From Thelephora terrestris (lineage: Eukaryota; Basidiomycota; Agaricomycetes; Thelephorales; Thelephoraceae), in contig WIUZ02000006.1 of the NCBI GenBank assembly GCA_015956445.1, positions 1,302,001-1,366,000 on the forward strand: a stretch of DNA of 64,000 bases, read 5' to 3'. The notes below the pieces were generated by a model. It searched no databases. It was not told where the DNA came from and worked only from the letters and a program-made list of their open reading frames with translations. A program made the position numbers and the translations under genes. Below, one piece after another: positions 1 to 9,895 of the stretch (the first letter of the stretch is position 1; each line of letters begins with the position of its first letter).

Positions 1-830
1 GTGCTTCCTTTCCTTTTTCCCCACTGTAACATTACTGTTGTCTATTAGATGTCGCTTGTTCACTACGTTTGGCTCTCGAATTTTGTTTATCCACAGATAA
101 TACCAGGTCGTACATTTGACGCGTATACCCTCCTAATCTCCATCCGGCGGAAGAAATACGGTACGCATGGGTTCCAGTTGCGCCATCGTGCCCTGAACAA
201 AAGTATTTCGGGGGTGGTGAGGAGTTCAAAGCCATCGAAGAGGAACTCGCGCTTCGCCCCGTTCGGTGATATTTTGGACGCGTTCGGGTTTCGGCGTTGG
301 AGAGCATGGTTGAATTGCAGGGATACTGTAGAGACCGAAGGTAGACCTAGGTTACTGGTGCTTCCGAGGTGCTTCGAGTTCGCAGTGTTGAGGATGCTAC
401 ATCGACTGTACCACCCGCGCGTTGCCGAGCCAGTGCTTCAAATTGTTCACTTCCAGGCCAACTGTGCTCGAAGCACAGCTTGGGGTCATGCCTACAGGGA
501 TTTCACCGTGCCCATTTTTCTCCGTCCTAGACGATCCCCCTTCACAGTCGTCCTTGCACTTGCCCATCCAACCCGCGCTGATGCCGTTGACTAGGTTGCT
601 CTGGTTATTCAGGAATCCGAGGCGGAGATAAGACCGCTAGTGCAGGAAGAGGCAAACGCGATAGCGAGACACAGAGAGCTAGACAAATAGACGGCTGCAT
701 GCTGTCGGTGCACATCACGTACTCTGCGAGATATGCCACGCGATCGAAAGAAAGGACGGCGGCCGATGGCCGTCACGAGCCGTCACGACCGTCATGGTCA
801 TGTCTGTGGCGCGCTTTGCTCAAAGCCGCA

Positions 831-2192
831 ATGAACCCAGAAGCTAGTCGCCCAGAAACCGACTCTCACCACATCGAATCCGACCCTGAAGTCAAATGGC
901 CAGAAGAAAATCAGGTAAATCCAACAGCTACGCGGAGCCTGGCAATCGATTAACGTCTAAAACCGTCCCAGATGCTCGTGCGCAGGCTAAGGCTCGACAC
1001 CGAGAAGTTACCGCACCTCCCTGTGGAGGTGTGGCTCCTCATATTCCAACTGGCTACCGAAGTTCCATTCGCGTTCCTCCCAAGAACAGAATCCCCCTTC
1101 AATTTGCCCTCTCATCCGAACCCCAAAGAAATGACCGCGGAACTCTCCCGCTCGCTCATCACCAAACGTTACATCGCTCTCGTGTGCAGATCTTGGAACG
1201 AAATCGCGACGCCGTCCCTGTACGGTGCGGTCCTTCTCCGTAGCACGCGTGGGGTTACCGCCGCTTGGAGCACTTTTTGTGACTCTACGAAAAGCGACGC
1301 AGGTGTTCTACTCGGTCGTCACGTCAAGCGGATCGACATCTCATTAAGGGACTTACAAATGTATCATCCGGGATTCGATCGAGAACGGGAGAGGATGACT
1401 GAGAGGATATCTGGCATTCTCCAACGGCTTCCGAACCTCTCCGTCTTTAGCATGCGAACGCAGGTATACAACGGGGATGCGACGGGATTTGCTGAAGCCC
1501 TGACCTACACTTCCGCAAATACCCTCCATACGATCGAGTGGGAGGGCATCGACCAACCTTGCGATCGCATTTGTCATTCGGGAGCACCGTGGGCGAAACT
1601 GGTATCTTCCTGTCCCAACCTCAAATCGTTTGACGGACCAGCGTGTTGGATCTTCTCGACCGCGCTTCACCAGGATGCGCGACTTAGCCACCTCTCGATA
1701 ACGCACGACGACATAGAAGCGTGGGAGGCGCAGCCAGATCCCCCCACACCCCCACATATCCGCTATGTCTCCCCGGGGGGTCGGCACGTAACCCACATCA
1801 ACACCCGAGCCTGCTTCTCCAGAGCGATAAGTCTTGACGTAGAATTCCGAAGCCAGGACGATCTCAACCGCCTCCTCGCTCAATCACCCAAACTCTCCCA
1901 ACTCATCCTCTGGGCATCTTGGCCTCTCATGCAGGGCCTCACGCTCGATCCCTCGATCACGCACTTGGGCCTGTCGGTCTATGAAAAGCAAACGACGCTT
2001 GTGTACTTAGTCAAGGGGCTTGGGCGTTTGGCAGACTGGAACATTCCCGGGGTGAAGACCTTGCGTTTAATGAGTCGGCATAGGCTCTTGGAGGGCGAGA
2101 ATTTGCAGATGAAAAGGGTACAAAAGGCTTTACAGAAGATCCGGGAAGCAGGGTTGGTGCTGGAAAATTGGGAAGGAAAACCTTTCGTCTAA
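831..2192 (+). CDS. F-box-like protein, tandem copy 1
   Basis: Probably a substrate-recognition subunit of an SCF ubiquitin ligase, or one of the many F-box-like proteins of Agaricomycetes with no known target. I read two exons, 831-914 and 972-2192, joined across a 57-bp GT-AG intron, giving about 434 residues. The F-box-like motif follows the splice (LPVEVWLLIFQLA, near residue 45), then a conserved ITKRYIALVCRSWNEIATP helix. The rest looks like irregular leucine-rich repeats (SCPNLKSFDGPA, LAQSPKLSQLILWA). The short first exon is supported by the paralogue at 6,469, which keeps the same exon length, intron length and reading frame. The C-terminus ends in a conserved LVLENWEGKPF. The open frame and conserved splice sites argue that the gene is functional. 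Its target is unknown. Confidence 0.8.
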
Positions 2193-2384
2193 TGATACCC
2201 ACCCACGCGTCCCGATAAGAATGCTAAGGATATTCATTAAACTTCATAAGAGCGCTGTTATGTGTTCATTTCGTGGAAAGATCTCAACACAAGTGAGACG
2301 GACGTGTCGTCGATTAGCATCTACGCACAACTTCTAAAGCACTGCGATGATCCTATCCCATTTCACCCATCTCCTGAGCCCCAC

Positions 2385-2555
2385 ACCAGTGCCGATCGCC
2401 AATCCGCAAAGACAAACGGTTTGGACCTTTCCTCGAACCTGCCGGTGTTCCTGCATGACAAAGAACCGTTTACCGGGTTTCCGTACTTCGGTGAAAGCGT
2501 TGAGGAGTCTCTCGGAGATGTTGACGATTAGCTCGATTGGGCGCCGGGTGGGCAA
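2385..2555 (-). pseudogene. Relic of SNX4 (sorting nexin) left by segmental duplication
   Basis: On the minus strand this stretch encodes a decayed copy of the SNX4 segment after the PX domain. NISERLLNAFTEVRKPGKRF here compares with NISDTLLNAFTKVRKPDERF in the intact gene at 8,105-9,852. Immediately downstream, around 2,380-2,400, the sequence matches the SNX4 stop-codon region, so the relic is an internally deleted 3' half. It follows F-box copy 1 just as SNX4 follows F-box copy 2. No complete PX domain is present. Confidence 0.85.
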
Positions 2556-2583
2556 CACGCTCCAAACTGACTCCCCTGCACGT

Positions 2584-2640
2584 GTCATCCCACAAGGGGT
2601 TTAGTGACTAATTTAGTCACTAAACCCCTTGTGGGATGAC
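2584..2640. repeat. Perfect 27-bp inverted repeat with 3-bp loop
   Basis: Bases 2,584-2,610 are the exact reverse complement of 2,614-2,640, separated by ATT. The arm begins GTCATCCCACAAGGGG and ends TTTAGTGACTA. The hairpin lies directly after the SNX4 relic, at the broken end of the duplication. It could be a minimal foldback element, a terminal-repeat footprint or a structure that formed at the breakpoint. No coding role is evident. Confidence 0.95.
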
Positions 2641-3100
2641 ATAGTGTTAAATAATAACCTTCGGAGATTGTTCGGCGCAGGTGGTGCAATTCGGGAGACA
2701 GCGTTTCGTTAGCTCATTTCTGGGGCATTGTGGAAAGGTTACGGGAAACCACTGTCCCTTGTCAACGTGTCAGGCGGGATCCTTGCGCGTAATGGCTCTA
2801 TCTGATTTTGAGCTTTGAGTCCGGCTGTTGTCCAGCTCATATTGTTCCCACCTTCGAACTTTGGGCCCCAGGCCTGGTGCCCCCATCACCGTGGACTTAT
2901 TCGTCGCCTTCTCCGGGGCCCACATATTTTCCCTTGTGCCTTCGCCAATGCCTTGACGAACGGAACTACTTGCATCGGGTCCCTTTTAAGCACGTGGGCG
3001 TGAGGCCTGTCCTGGCCTGTCAGGCTGCGGGGCTGGGCGGGGGCCTCAAACTCACACTGCCGGTGTGACCACAGTTAGTAAAACAACTGATTGGAACAAC
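2641..3100. other. Intergenic stretch, no feature recognised
   Basis: No conserved protein, tRNA-like fold or repeat was seen between the hairpin and the 30-bp repeat array. The short open frames here are rich in Pro and Cys, do not resemble known families and have no paralogous support. Confidence 0.5.
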
Positions 3101-3230
3101 TGTCAGTGTGATTAGACCGAGGGTCACAACTGCCAATGTGATTAGAACGAGGGTCACAACTACTTATGTGATTATAGCGAGGGTCACAAATACCAACAAC
3201 TACCTATGTGATGAGAACGAGGGTCACAGT
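3101..3230. repeat. 30-bp tandem repeat, four units
   Basis: Four units of the form TGYCARTGTGATTAGAMCGAGGGTCACAAC start at 3,101, 3,131, 3,161 and 3,201. A 10-bp interruption (3,191-3,200) precedes the last. A weaker half-unit may precede the array from 3,063. It lies about 220 bp upstream of the kinase start codon and could act as an upstream element or be a neutral minisatellite. Confidence 0.9.
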
Positions 3231-3447
3231 GCGCTGATCCGGATTCAATTCTGCGTGAATTTCTCTGTATAAGACATGAGCTCGTCCCCTTCACTCCTCT
3301 GCCCTCTCCTCATTCCGGCTCATAGACCCATCAACCTGATATCTCTGGCTGCGTAACATTGTGCGCGCTTCGTGTTTATCGTACCTCGTACAATCATCGC
3401 AAAGAACGAATTCGAACCCCACTCCCTCAGTCACCAAACCAGTGATC

Positions 3448-5536
3448 ATGAGGGCGACAGGGCACGCGAGCGAGGTTTTAGCGTCACTTCTCAACTCCTG
3501 CATTACCATCTTGAACGTGAACGTTCTTGAAGTCCCCCTAGGAAAGGAGGTCTTTGGAATCGCGAGCTCTGTCCTAGCTTTGGTTCGGGTCAGTACCGCC
3601 GTTCTCCACCCAGCGCTAAAGTTTGAATTTGCGTTGACTCCCGATAAGGACACCTTGATCGACGACGAGCATGCCGTTCGAATGCTTGAATACTGTTTCA
3701 ACGCTTGCGAGGTGCTGAAGGGCGTGCTTCAAGGAAAAAAGCCAGGCGATCTCAACAAATCAGAGAAGGTGGCAATCGAAAACCTGGAAAGGTATGTTGA
3801 TTGACCTCGGTCCCTTCTGTTTCCCGCATCAAACACTTCCAGGGTCATGCGTGGAGTTGAACACACGCTCCGGAGTGGGGCTGTAAGTATGACACCCACA
3901 AGCTATAACAAGGAGAAGGTCGAGAGCTACATGCGGAGCATGCGACAGATCCTCAGCACTCTTCACGAGTCGAGACTGTCTCTCGTGAAAGACAACAGCA
4001 CGGTTGAACCCACCGCAACCACTGGTATGGCTTTTTGCAGACACTGTGTGGGATCCTCACTGATTCTCGGTCCTTCTCTCACAATACAACCCCACAGCCT
4101 GCAGCGACTTACGTCGACGCAGGTTTACTGTGCAAGAACTCCCTTCTATGATTGACACGATCTTCTCAAGTAACAAAGAAAGTGGATCAATCTTTTGCCT
4201 CCCCGTGAGCCGCACACAGACGTTCATCGACGAGTTAGACGAGGTAATCTCTACGGCCACTTGGCATCATGCACCTGCTCAATCAAGTTTACATCGATGC
4301 GCTTGATTCACTAGGCACTGCATGCGCCAGATCTTTTGTCCGGGATCCAAAAAAAATGTCTCAAGCTGTTGTATAGGACGTGTGGCCACCATGCACTCCT
4401 TCCGTCGACTCTTGAGGCCCCAGTTTGCTTTGATCGAGCTAGCAACGCCCTTTACAGGGGCGGGTACGCGGACGTATGGAAGGGGAAGTTCTGCGCTCAG
4501 GATGTGGCCGTGAAGGTCATCAGGACATACTCAAACGACGATTTACTGAAGATAACGAAGGTGGGTTGCCAATCTTTGCGTGCTAAGCTGATGACGACGT
4601 TCTGTACAGAGGTTCTGCAAAGAGGTCGTCATGTGGAGATTCCTTCAACATCCGAATATCCTGCCACTGATTGGTACATCGATGTCAGAGAATCGGTTCG
4701 CAATGGTATCGGAGTGGATGCCAAATGGAAACATCAACCAATTCACCAAAGCACATCCGGAAGTAAACCGTCCCACGCTCGTTCGTCCTCGTCTTACACA
4801 TTCTTCCCTTGTTTCGACAACTAAAAATCCTCCAGCTGGCCGGTGTTGCTAAGGGGCTGATCTATCTCCACGGAAATGGGATCGTTCACGGAGATCTCAA
4901 GGGCGTGAGTTTTTGATCACTGCGACCTGCTCCAGTGTCTTGACGATCTTTCCCTTCAAGGCGAACATACTGATTGACGAAATCGGTCAGGCTCGCCTGG
5001 CGGACTTTGGATTGATCACGATCGTATCAGACCCTACCAACGCCACATCCTCGAGCTCGTATGCGCACGGCGGCACAATACGATGGATGAGTCCGGAGCT
5101 GATCGATCCAGACCACTCTGAATTCGAAAGGAGCCGACCGACGAAATCTTCAGATTGTTATGCCCTCGGAATGGTCATATACGAAACCATTAGCGGGAAT
5201 CTGCCTTTCCACGAATACACAGATCTCATAGTTTCCTTAAAGGTGGTGAGAGGCGAACGCCCTCGTCGCGAGGCGAATTTCGAGGAGAGTTTGTGGAAGA
5301 TGTTGAAATTGTGTTGGGCATCCAAACCCAATGACCGCCCGAGCGTTGATGATGTTCTTCGTGGTTTGGAGACGGTTTCGGGCTCACGGGAGCCACCTGC
5401 GCGGGAGGGGTTGCTTTTGAGGCAAGCAATCGCAACGTTCGCGCGGCAAAGAATGTTTCTCTTGTTTATCCTTATCCTTCCCCCCATCGCTGTCTATTAT
5501 CTGACTCTGTATTCGCCTATCTATCCTAGAGGATAG
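3448..5536 (+). CDS. TKL-type protein kinase with helical N-terminal domain and C-terminal membrane anchor
   Basis: The N-terminal ~150 residues (from about 3,448) form a helical region with VPLGKEVFGIASSVLALVRV, the kind of bundle found before the kinase domain in many Agaricomycete tyrosine-kinase-like proteins. The kinase domain follows in several exons: glycine loop GGYADVWKG, VAIK lysine in DVAVKVI, HPNILPLIGTSM, catalytic loop VHGDLKGANI (HGD in place of HRD, usual in this group), LADFGL, and activation-segment end RWMSPELI. The last ~30 residues hold a hydrophobic segment, MFLLFILILPPIAVYYLTLY, suggesting a tail anchor. One problem: at 4,349-4,356 a run of eight A's puts the segment just before the kinase domain out of frame with the preceding one; seven A's would join them. 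The gene is therefore either frameshifted, mis-sequenced or spliced differently there. It lies between the two F-box duplication units. Confidence 0.8.
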
Positions 5537-5539
5537 TTC

Positions 5540-8110
5540 GAGTGCTTCCTTAACTTTTTGCCCACAGACATGTTAGGGTTTTCAATTAGATTTCATTTGT
5601 TCACTACGCTTGGCTCTCGAATCTTGTTCATCCACATGACAATACCGGGTCGTACTTTCGACGCGTATACCCTCCTGATCTGGCCATCCAGAGGAAGAAA
5701 TACGATACGCCTGTGTTACAGTCGCACCATCCTGCCCTGAACAAGTGTGCCTCAGGGGCGGTGAAAGAGGCTATCGGAGAGGAACTCGCGCTTCACCCGT
5801 CTCGGTGATATTCCGGACGCATTCGGATTCCGCTGGCAATGACATGTTGGCAAAAGGATTGTCAGGATAGAAGATAAGCGCTTGAGCCTCTGGCTCGTTT
5901 TTGCGTTGAGGAGCATGGTGGAAGTGCAGGGATATTGTACAGGTCGAAGGTAGACCTGGGTTACTGGTGCTTCGAGTTCGTAGTGTTGAGGACGCTATCA
6001 CCCGTGCGTTGCTGAGCCAGTGCTTCGGCTTGAGACCGTTCACGTCCAGGCTTGCTATGCTAAAAGCATAGCGTGGAGCCATGCCCACAGTGGTTTCACC
6101 GTGCCCATTTTTCTCTGTCCCAGACCGAAATCCCCTAGACGATCCCCCCCGACGGTTGTCATTGAACTTGTGAGCGCAATCGAAGGATCTGTTGGTTCCC
6201 GGAAACAGTGACGTGAGCTTTTGTGGCTCCAGGTCTCCCATACAACCCGCTGAAGCCGTTGACTAGGTTGCTCTGATTAATGAGAAATCCGAGATGATGC
6301 TGAGACCGTTGGAGCAGGAAGAGGCAGACGCAATAGCGAGACGCAGAGAGCTAGACAAAGGAAATGCCCGTATGTTGTAGGTGCACATCACGTACTCTGT
6401 GAGACACGCCACGCGATCGAAAGGAAAGATGTCCGTCATATCTGTGGCTCGCTTTGCACAAAGCCGCGATGAGCCCTGAAGCTAGCCGCCCAGAAACTGA
6501 CTCTCACCACATCGAATTCGACCCCGAAGTCAAATGGCCAGACATAAACCAGGTAAATACAACCGCTCCGGGGAGCCTAGCAATCGATTAACGTCTAAAA
6601 CCGTCCCAGATGCTCGCGCGCAAGCTAAGGCTCGACACCGAGAAGTTACCGGACCTCCCGGTCGAGGTGTGGCTCCTCATATTCCAGCTGGCTACCGAAG
6701 TCCCGTTCGCGTTTCTCCCAAGAACAGAATCTCCATTCGACTTGCCTCCTCGTCCGACCCACAAAGAAATGACCGCGGAACTCTCCCGCTCGCTCATCAC
6801 CAAACGTTACATCGCTCTCGTGTGCAGATCTTGGAACGAAATCGCGACTCCGTTCCTGTACGGTGCGGTTCTTCTCCGTAGTACGCGTGGGGTTACCGCC
6901 GCTTGGAACACTTTTTGTGGCTCTGCGGAATCCAACGCGGGCGTTCGACTCGGTCATCACGTCAAGCGGATCGACGTCTCGACGAGGGACTCACAAGTTA
7001 ATCACGATAATACGGGATCCGATCAAGACGAAGAACGGCGGAGGATTGCTGAAATTCTCCAACGGCTCCCAAACCTCTCCATCTTTACCATGCATACGCA
7101 CCTACGTAGCGGGAACGCCACGGCGATCGCTGAAGCCCTCATCAACACTTCCGCGAATACCCTTCAAACAATCGAGTGGGGGGGACTCACGTTCGGTCAC
7201 GTTTGTCTCTCAGGAACCACGTGGGCGAAGCTTGTATCTTCCTGTCCGAACCTCAAGTCGTTGGACGGACCAGCGTGCCAGATCTTCTCGACAGTGCTTC
7301 ACCAGGATGCGCGACTTGGTCACCTCTCTATCAGGCACGACGGTAGAGAAGAAGGGAACGTGCTACCTAATCCTCCGACACCTTCACATCTCCGCTATGG
7401 TTCCAACGGCGGATGGAACTTAGCTCATCCTAACACCCGGGCCTACTGCTCCCGAGCGATAAGCCTTGAGGTACGTTTCCTCTCCCTAGAGGAGCTCCAC
7501 CGCCTCCTCGCCCAATGCCCCAAACTTTCCCAACTCGTCCTTCGGATACCATCTTGGAACTCCATGCGGATGCCGTGCCTCGCGCTCGATCCTTCGATAA
7601 CTCACTTGGGCCTGTTCGTCGAACAAAGGCAACCAAAGCTGTCGTCCTTAGTTGAGGGTCTTGGGTGTATCACCTACTGGAAAATTCCGGGGGTGAAGAC
7701 ATTGCGTTTGATGAGCCGGCATTTACTTTTGGAGGGGGATAATTTGAAGAAGAAGAGGACACAGAAGGCCTTACAGGAGATCCGGGCAGCAGGGTTGGTG
7801 CTGGAGAATTGGGAAGGGAAACCTTTCGCCTAGCGATACCCAACCACATGTTCTGATAAGAATACCAAGGATACTCAACTTCACATAAACTTTGTTATGT
7901 TTTCGTTTCGCACAGAAATGGTGGAGGAATTATAAGAAAGGTGAGATATTGTTGATAAGATATAATACAGCCGTGTGTCCGTGAAAAGACCTCAACACGA
8001 GTGAGACAGACGGGTCATCAGTTAAACGTCCACGCGGATCCTTTGAAGGACTGGGATGATCCTATCCCATTCATCCATCGCCTGAGCCTCCGTGTCAGTG
8101 CCGGTCACCA
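5540..8110. repeat. Tandem segmental duplication, copy 2
   Basis: Diverged second copy of the segment at the left end of the window. Homology starts directly after the kinase stop codon (GTGCTTCCTT at about 5,541), runs through the F-box gene at 6,469 and its 3' flank, and reaches the SNX4 stop codon near 8,105. Beyond that point copy 1 is deleted. Bases 5,540-6,468 hold no recognisable gene; they match the equally empty first 830 bases of the window. Confidence 0.85.
6469..7833 (+). CDS. F-box-like protein, tandem copy 2
   Basis: Paralogue of the gene at 831-2,192. Exons 6,469-6,552 and 6,610-7,833 give about 435 residues across a 57-bp intron. The F-box-like motif LPVEVWLLIFQLATEVPFAF and the following LITKRYIALVCRSWNEIA segment are almost unchanged, whereas the leucine-rich C-terminal two thirds differ at many positions (for example LAQCPKLSQLVLR against LAQSPKLSQLILW). 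A conserved N-terminal F-box with a faster-evolving repeat region is what one expects if the C-terminal part recognises a target. It is convergent with SNX4, 270 bp away. No frameshift was seen. Confidence 0.82.
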
Positions 8111-9852
8111 ATCCGCCTCGGGAGAACGACGTACCGCCTTATAGAATTCAATTTGTGCATTCGCCATGTTGCCCAACATCTCCTTCATCTCGGCCTCTTT
8201 CGCATACTGAAAGATTGTTTGCTCTCGTAAAACTTCCTCGCTGAAAGCGTCCGAATCATCGTGAGTTCTCGTCACCGCGTTTTGCAGCTACCGTCACAGT
8301 GTGAGAATGCTATTTTCTTTGGTAGTGCTTGGAAACGAACCTCTTTGATCCTTGTATCCAGCTTACGCATCTTCTCCACACGACTACGGTCATCGTCTGC
8401 GCCCCTCAAGGCATCCACTTTCTCGCGAAGGTACGATCCAATACCCAACCCGGTGCTGCCCGCGTGCCCAGAGATCACCGCCGAGAGTCGATCCCGCTCA
8501 TTCGTGAGATTAGAGAGATAGACCGTGTTTTCCTCGAAATCCATCTGCTTTTGATCACGCAGCTTTAGGATCGTTCGATTTGCGTGTGAGTATATGAGAA
8601 GGGAGTGAAGGTGCACCAAGAACGGGTCCGTGCCGTTACGGGTCTGTGAAAAGTTCGTGAGTTATAGTACTCTAGGATTTTCCCAGGAAACTCACAACGT
8701 GTCGTAACATGGAAGAAAATTCGAGAAGGGTATTGGAGAAGTGGTTTAATTGGTCAGTGATACCAGATTCGAGGAATCCCAAGCCCTGTACGGCTACCGC
8801 CAAGTCGTGGTAATCCCCCGTGAGATCTTCACCAATCAAGTCGGCCCCATCATCTCATCAGGCCTCAGGATCATGGAGAAAAATGGTTTGGACGAGAGGG
8901 GTCCCACTCACCATTCGTCCGACTGCGGACTCTGCCCCACAACCTCACCGAAACATTCAACCTTTCCTCGAACCTGTCGACGTTCTCCCGCATGGCAAGG
9001 AACCGTTCATCGGGTTTCCGTACTTTAGTGAAGGCGTTGAGGAGTGTATCTGAGATGTTGTCGATTAATCCATTGTTCTGTTCTGGACCGGGCGGGTGGG
9101 CTATATGTTGGTGCATATGCACATTCTGGGGAACGCCGGTGAGGGCAGGTGACGTAAGAGGAAGATCAACGTACCCATTCAGAAGACTCAAAGAACGCTC
9201 TCAGGAGTGTGCTCCTTTGCAACGTTGGGTGACGCGATAACCGTTGTAGAAACCGGTGGAGCCTTGTTCAAATGAGCATCTGGGCGTGAATAAGGGATCT
9301 GACACGTACTCAAGACGACGCTTCTCCATGAATTCTGGGCTAAACCTATCTCCTGTGACATACTCTGTAGATGGTAAGGATATGTTCGAACTCCCGAATA
9401 GCTTGCGTACCCAGTCGATGTTTGTCGGGGAGAGGTGGGATGACGCACGCAGGGAAATCACTTTGGAGGTGGTTCCTGAGGAAAACGAAGTCTTGAAAGC
9501 GTCTTCGGGACGAGGGGTTTGGCGTGGAGAATATTGGGAGATCGCTCTGCGCAGGTGGCTCAGTTCCGTTGAATATTCAGATAATACAGGGGAACAAACG
9601 CACCTTTGCAGAAACTAGGTAAGAGACGTACGCATCCTTTGTCTCGGCGAGTTCCTTGACTGGATCCTTGACCGAGGTGATTAGATATCCCTCCCACTTG
9701 GGATCGTGTGGACGGGGTTCTTCGACGCTGTCGGATGTGCTTTGTCTGAAACCAGGGCCAGAGGAGGGAGGTTTGTAGGCAGCGCCGCCGCCGCCGCCGC
9801 TTGGAGTTTCCCAAGTTACGGAATCGAAAACGTCCTCGTTGTCGTCGAGCAT
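8105..9852 (-). CDS. SNX4: Sorting nexin 4 (SNX4/Atg24), PX-BAR protein
   Basis: Retrograde endosome-to-Golgi sorting and selective-autophagy factor that binds PI3P on endosomes. I read it in at least seven exons. The first encodes MLDDNEDVFDSVTWETPSGG and DPKWEGYLITSVKDPVKELA. The PX domain follows with the PI3P-binding RRFQDFVFLR, PACVIPPLPDKHRL, EYVTGDRFSPEFMEKRRL and TLLRAFFESSEW. After an intron come the BAR-region helices NGLIDNISDTLLNAFTKVRK, LTGDYHDLAVAVQGLGFLES, LNHFSNTLLEFSSMLRHV and REQTIFQYAKEAEMKEM, ending in SPEADW. Every splice has GT-AG ends. The protein is of normal length for the family and looks intact. Its start codon is 43 bp from that of the divergent PTM1-like gene, so the two must share a promoter. 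A deleted relic of the same gene lies at 2,385-2,555. Confidence 0.93.
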
Positions 9853-9895
9853 GGTCGCTGTCGGTGACCGATGACGCGCAATCCCCACAACGATC
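9853..9895. promoter_or_regulatory. Shared 43-bp divergent region between SNX4 and PTM1-like gene
   Basis: Only 43 bases separate the SNX4 ATG (minus, 9,852) and the PTM1-like ATG (plus, 9,896). Both starts are supported: SNX4 by its typical acidic N-terminus, the other by a clean signal peptide. Any promoter here must be bidirectional. Either transcription starts lie inside the opposite gene's first exon or the 5' leaders are nearly absent. I see no TATA box. Confidence 0.6.

Larger units (their letters stand above)
1..2555. repeat. Tandem segmental duplication, copy 1 (F-box gene plus SNX4 3' relic)
   Basis: The sequence from the first base matches, with clear divergence, the segment beginning near 5,540. 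Shared landmarks are the GTGCTTCCTT start, the 'gacgcgtataccctcct' block, the whole F-box gene and the region after it up to the SNX4 stop codon. The copy then jumps to an internal piece of SNX4 (about 2,405-2,550, matching 8,945-9,070), so some 800 bp of the source are missing. The left limit lies outside the window. The first 830 bases hold no protein that I can recognise; reading frames there are not conserved between the copies. Confidence 0.85.

Noticed and set aside
1-830. Plus-strand 181-aa frame at 49-594
   Set aside because: It is not conserved as a frame in the duplicated region at 5,558-6,300 and contains no recognisable motif.
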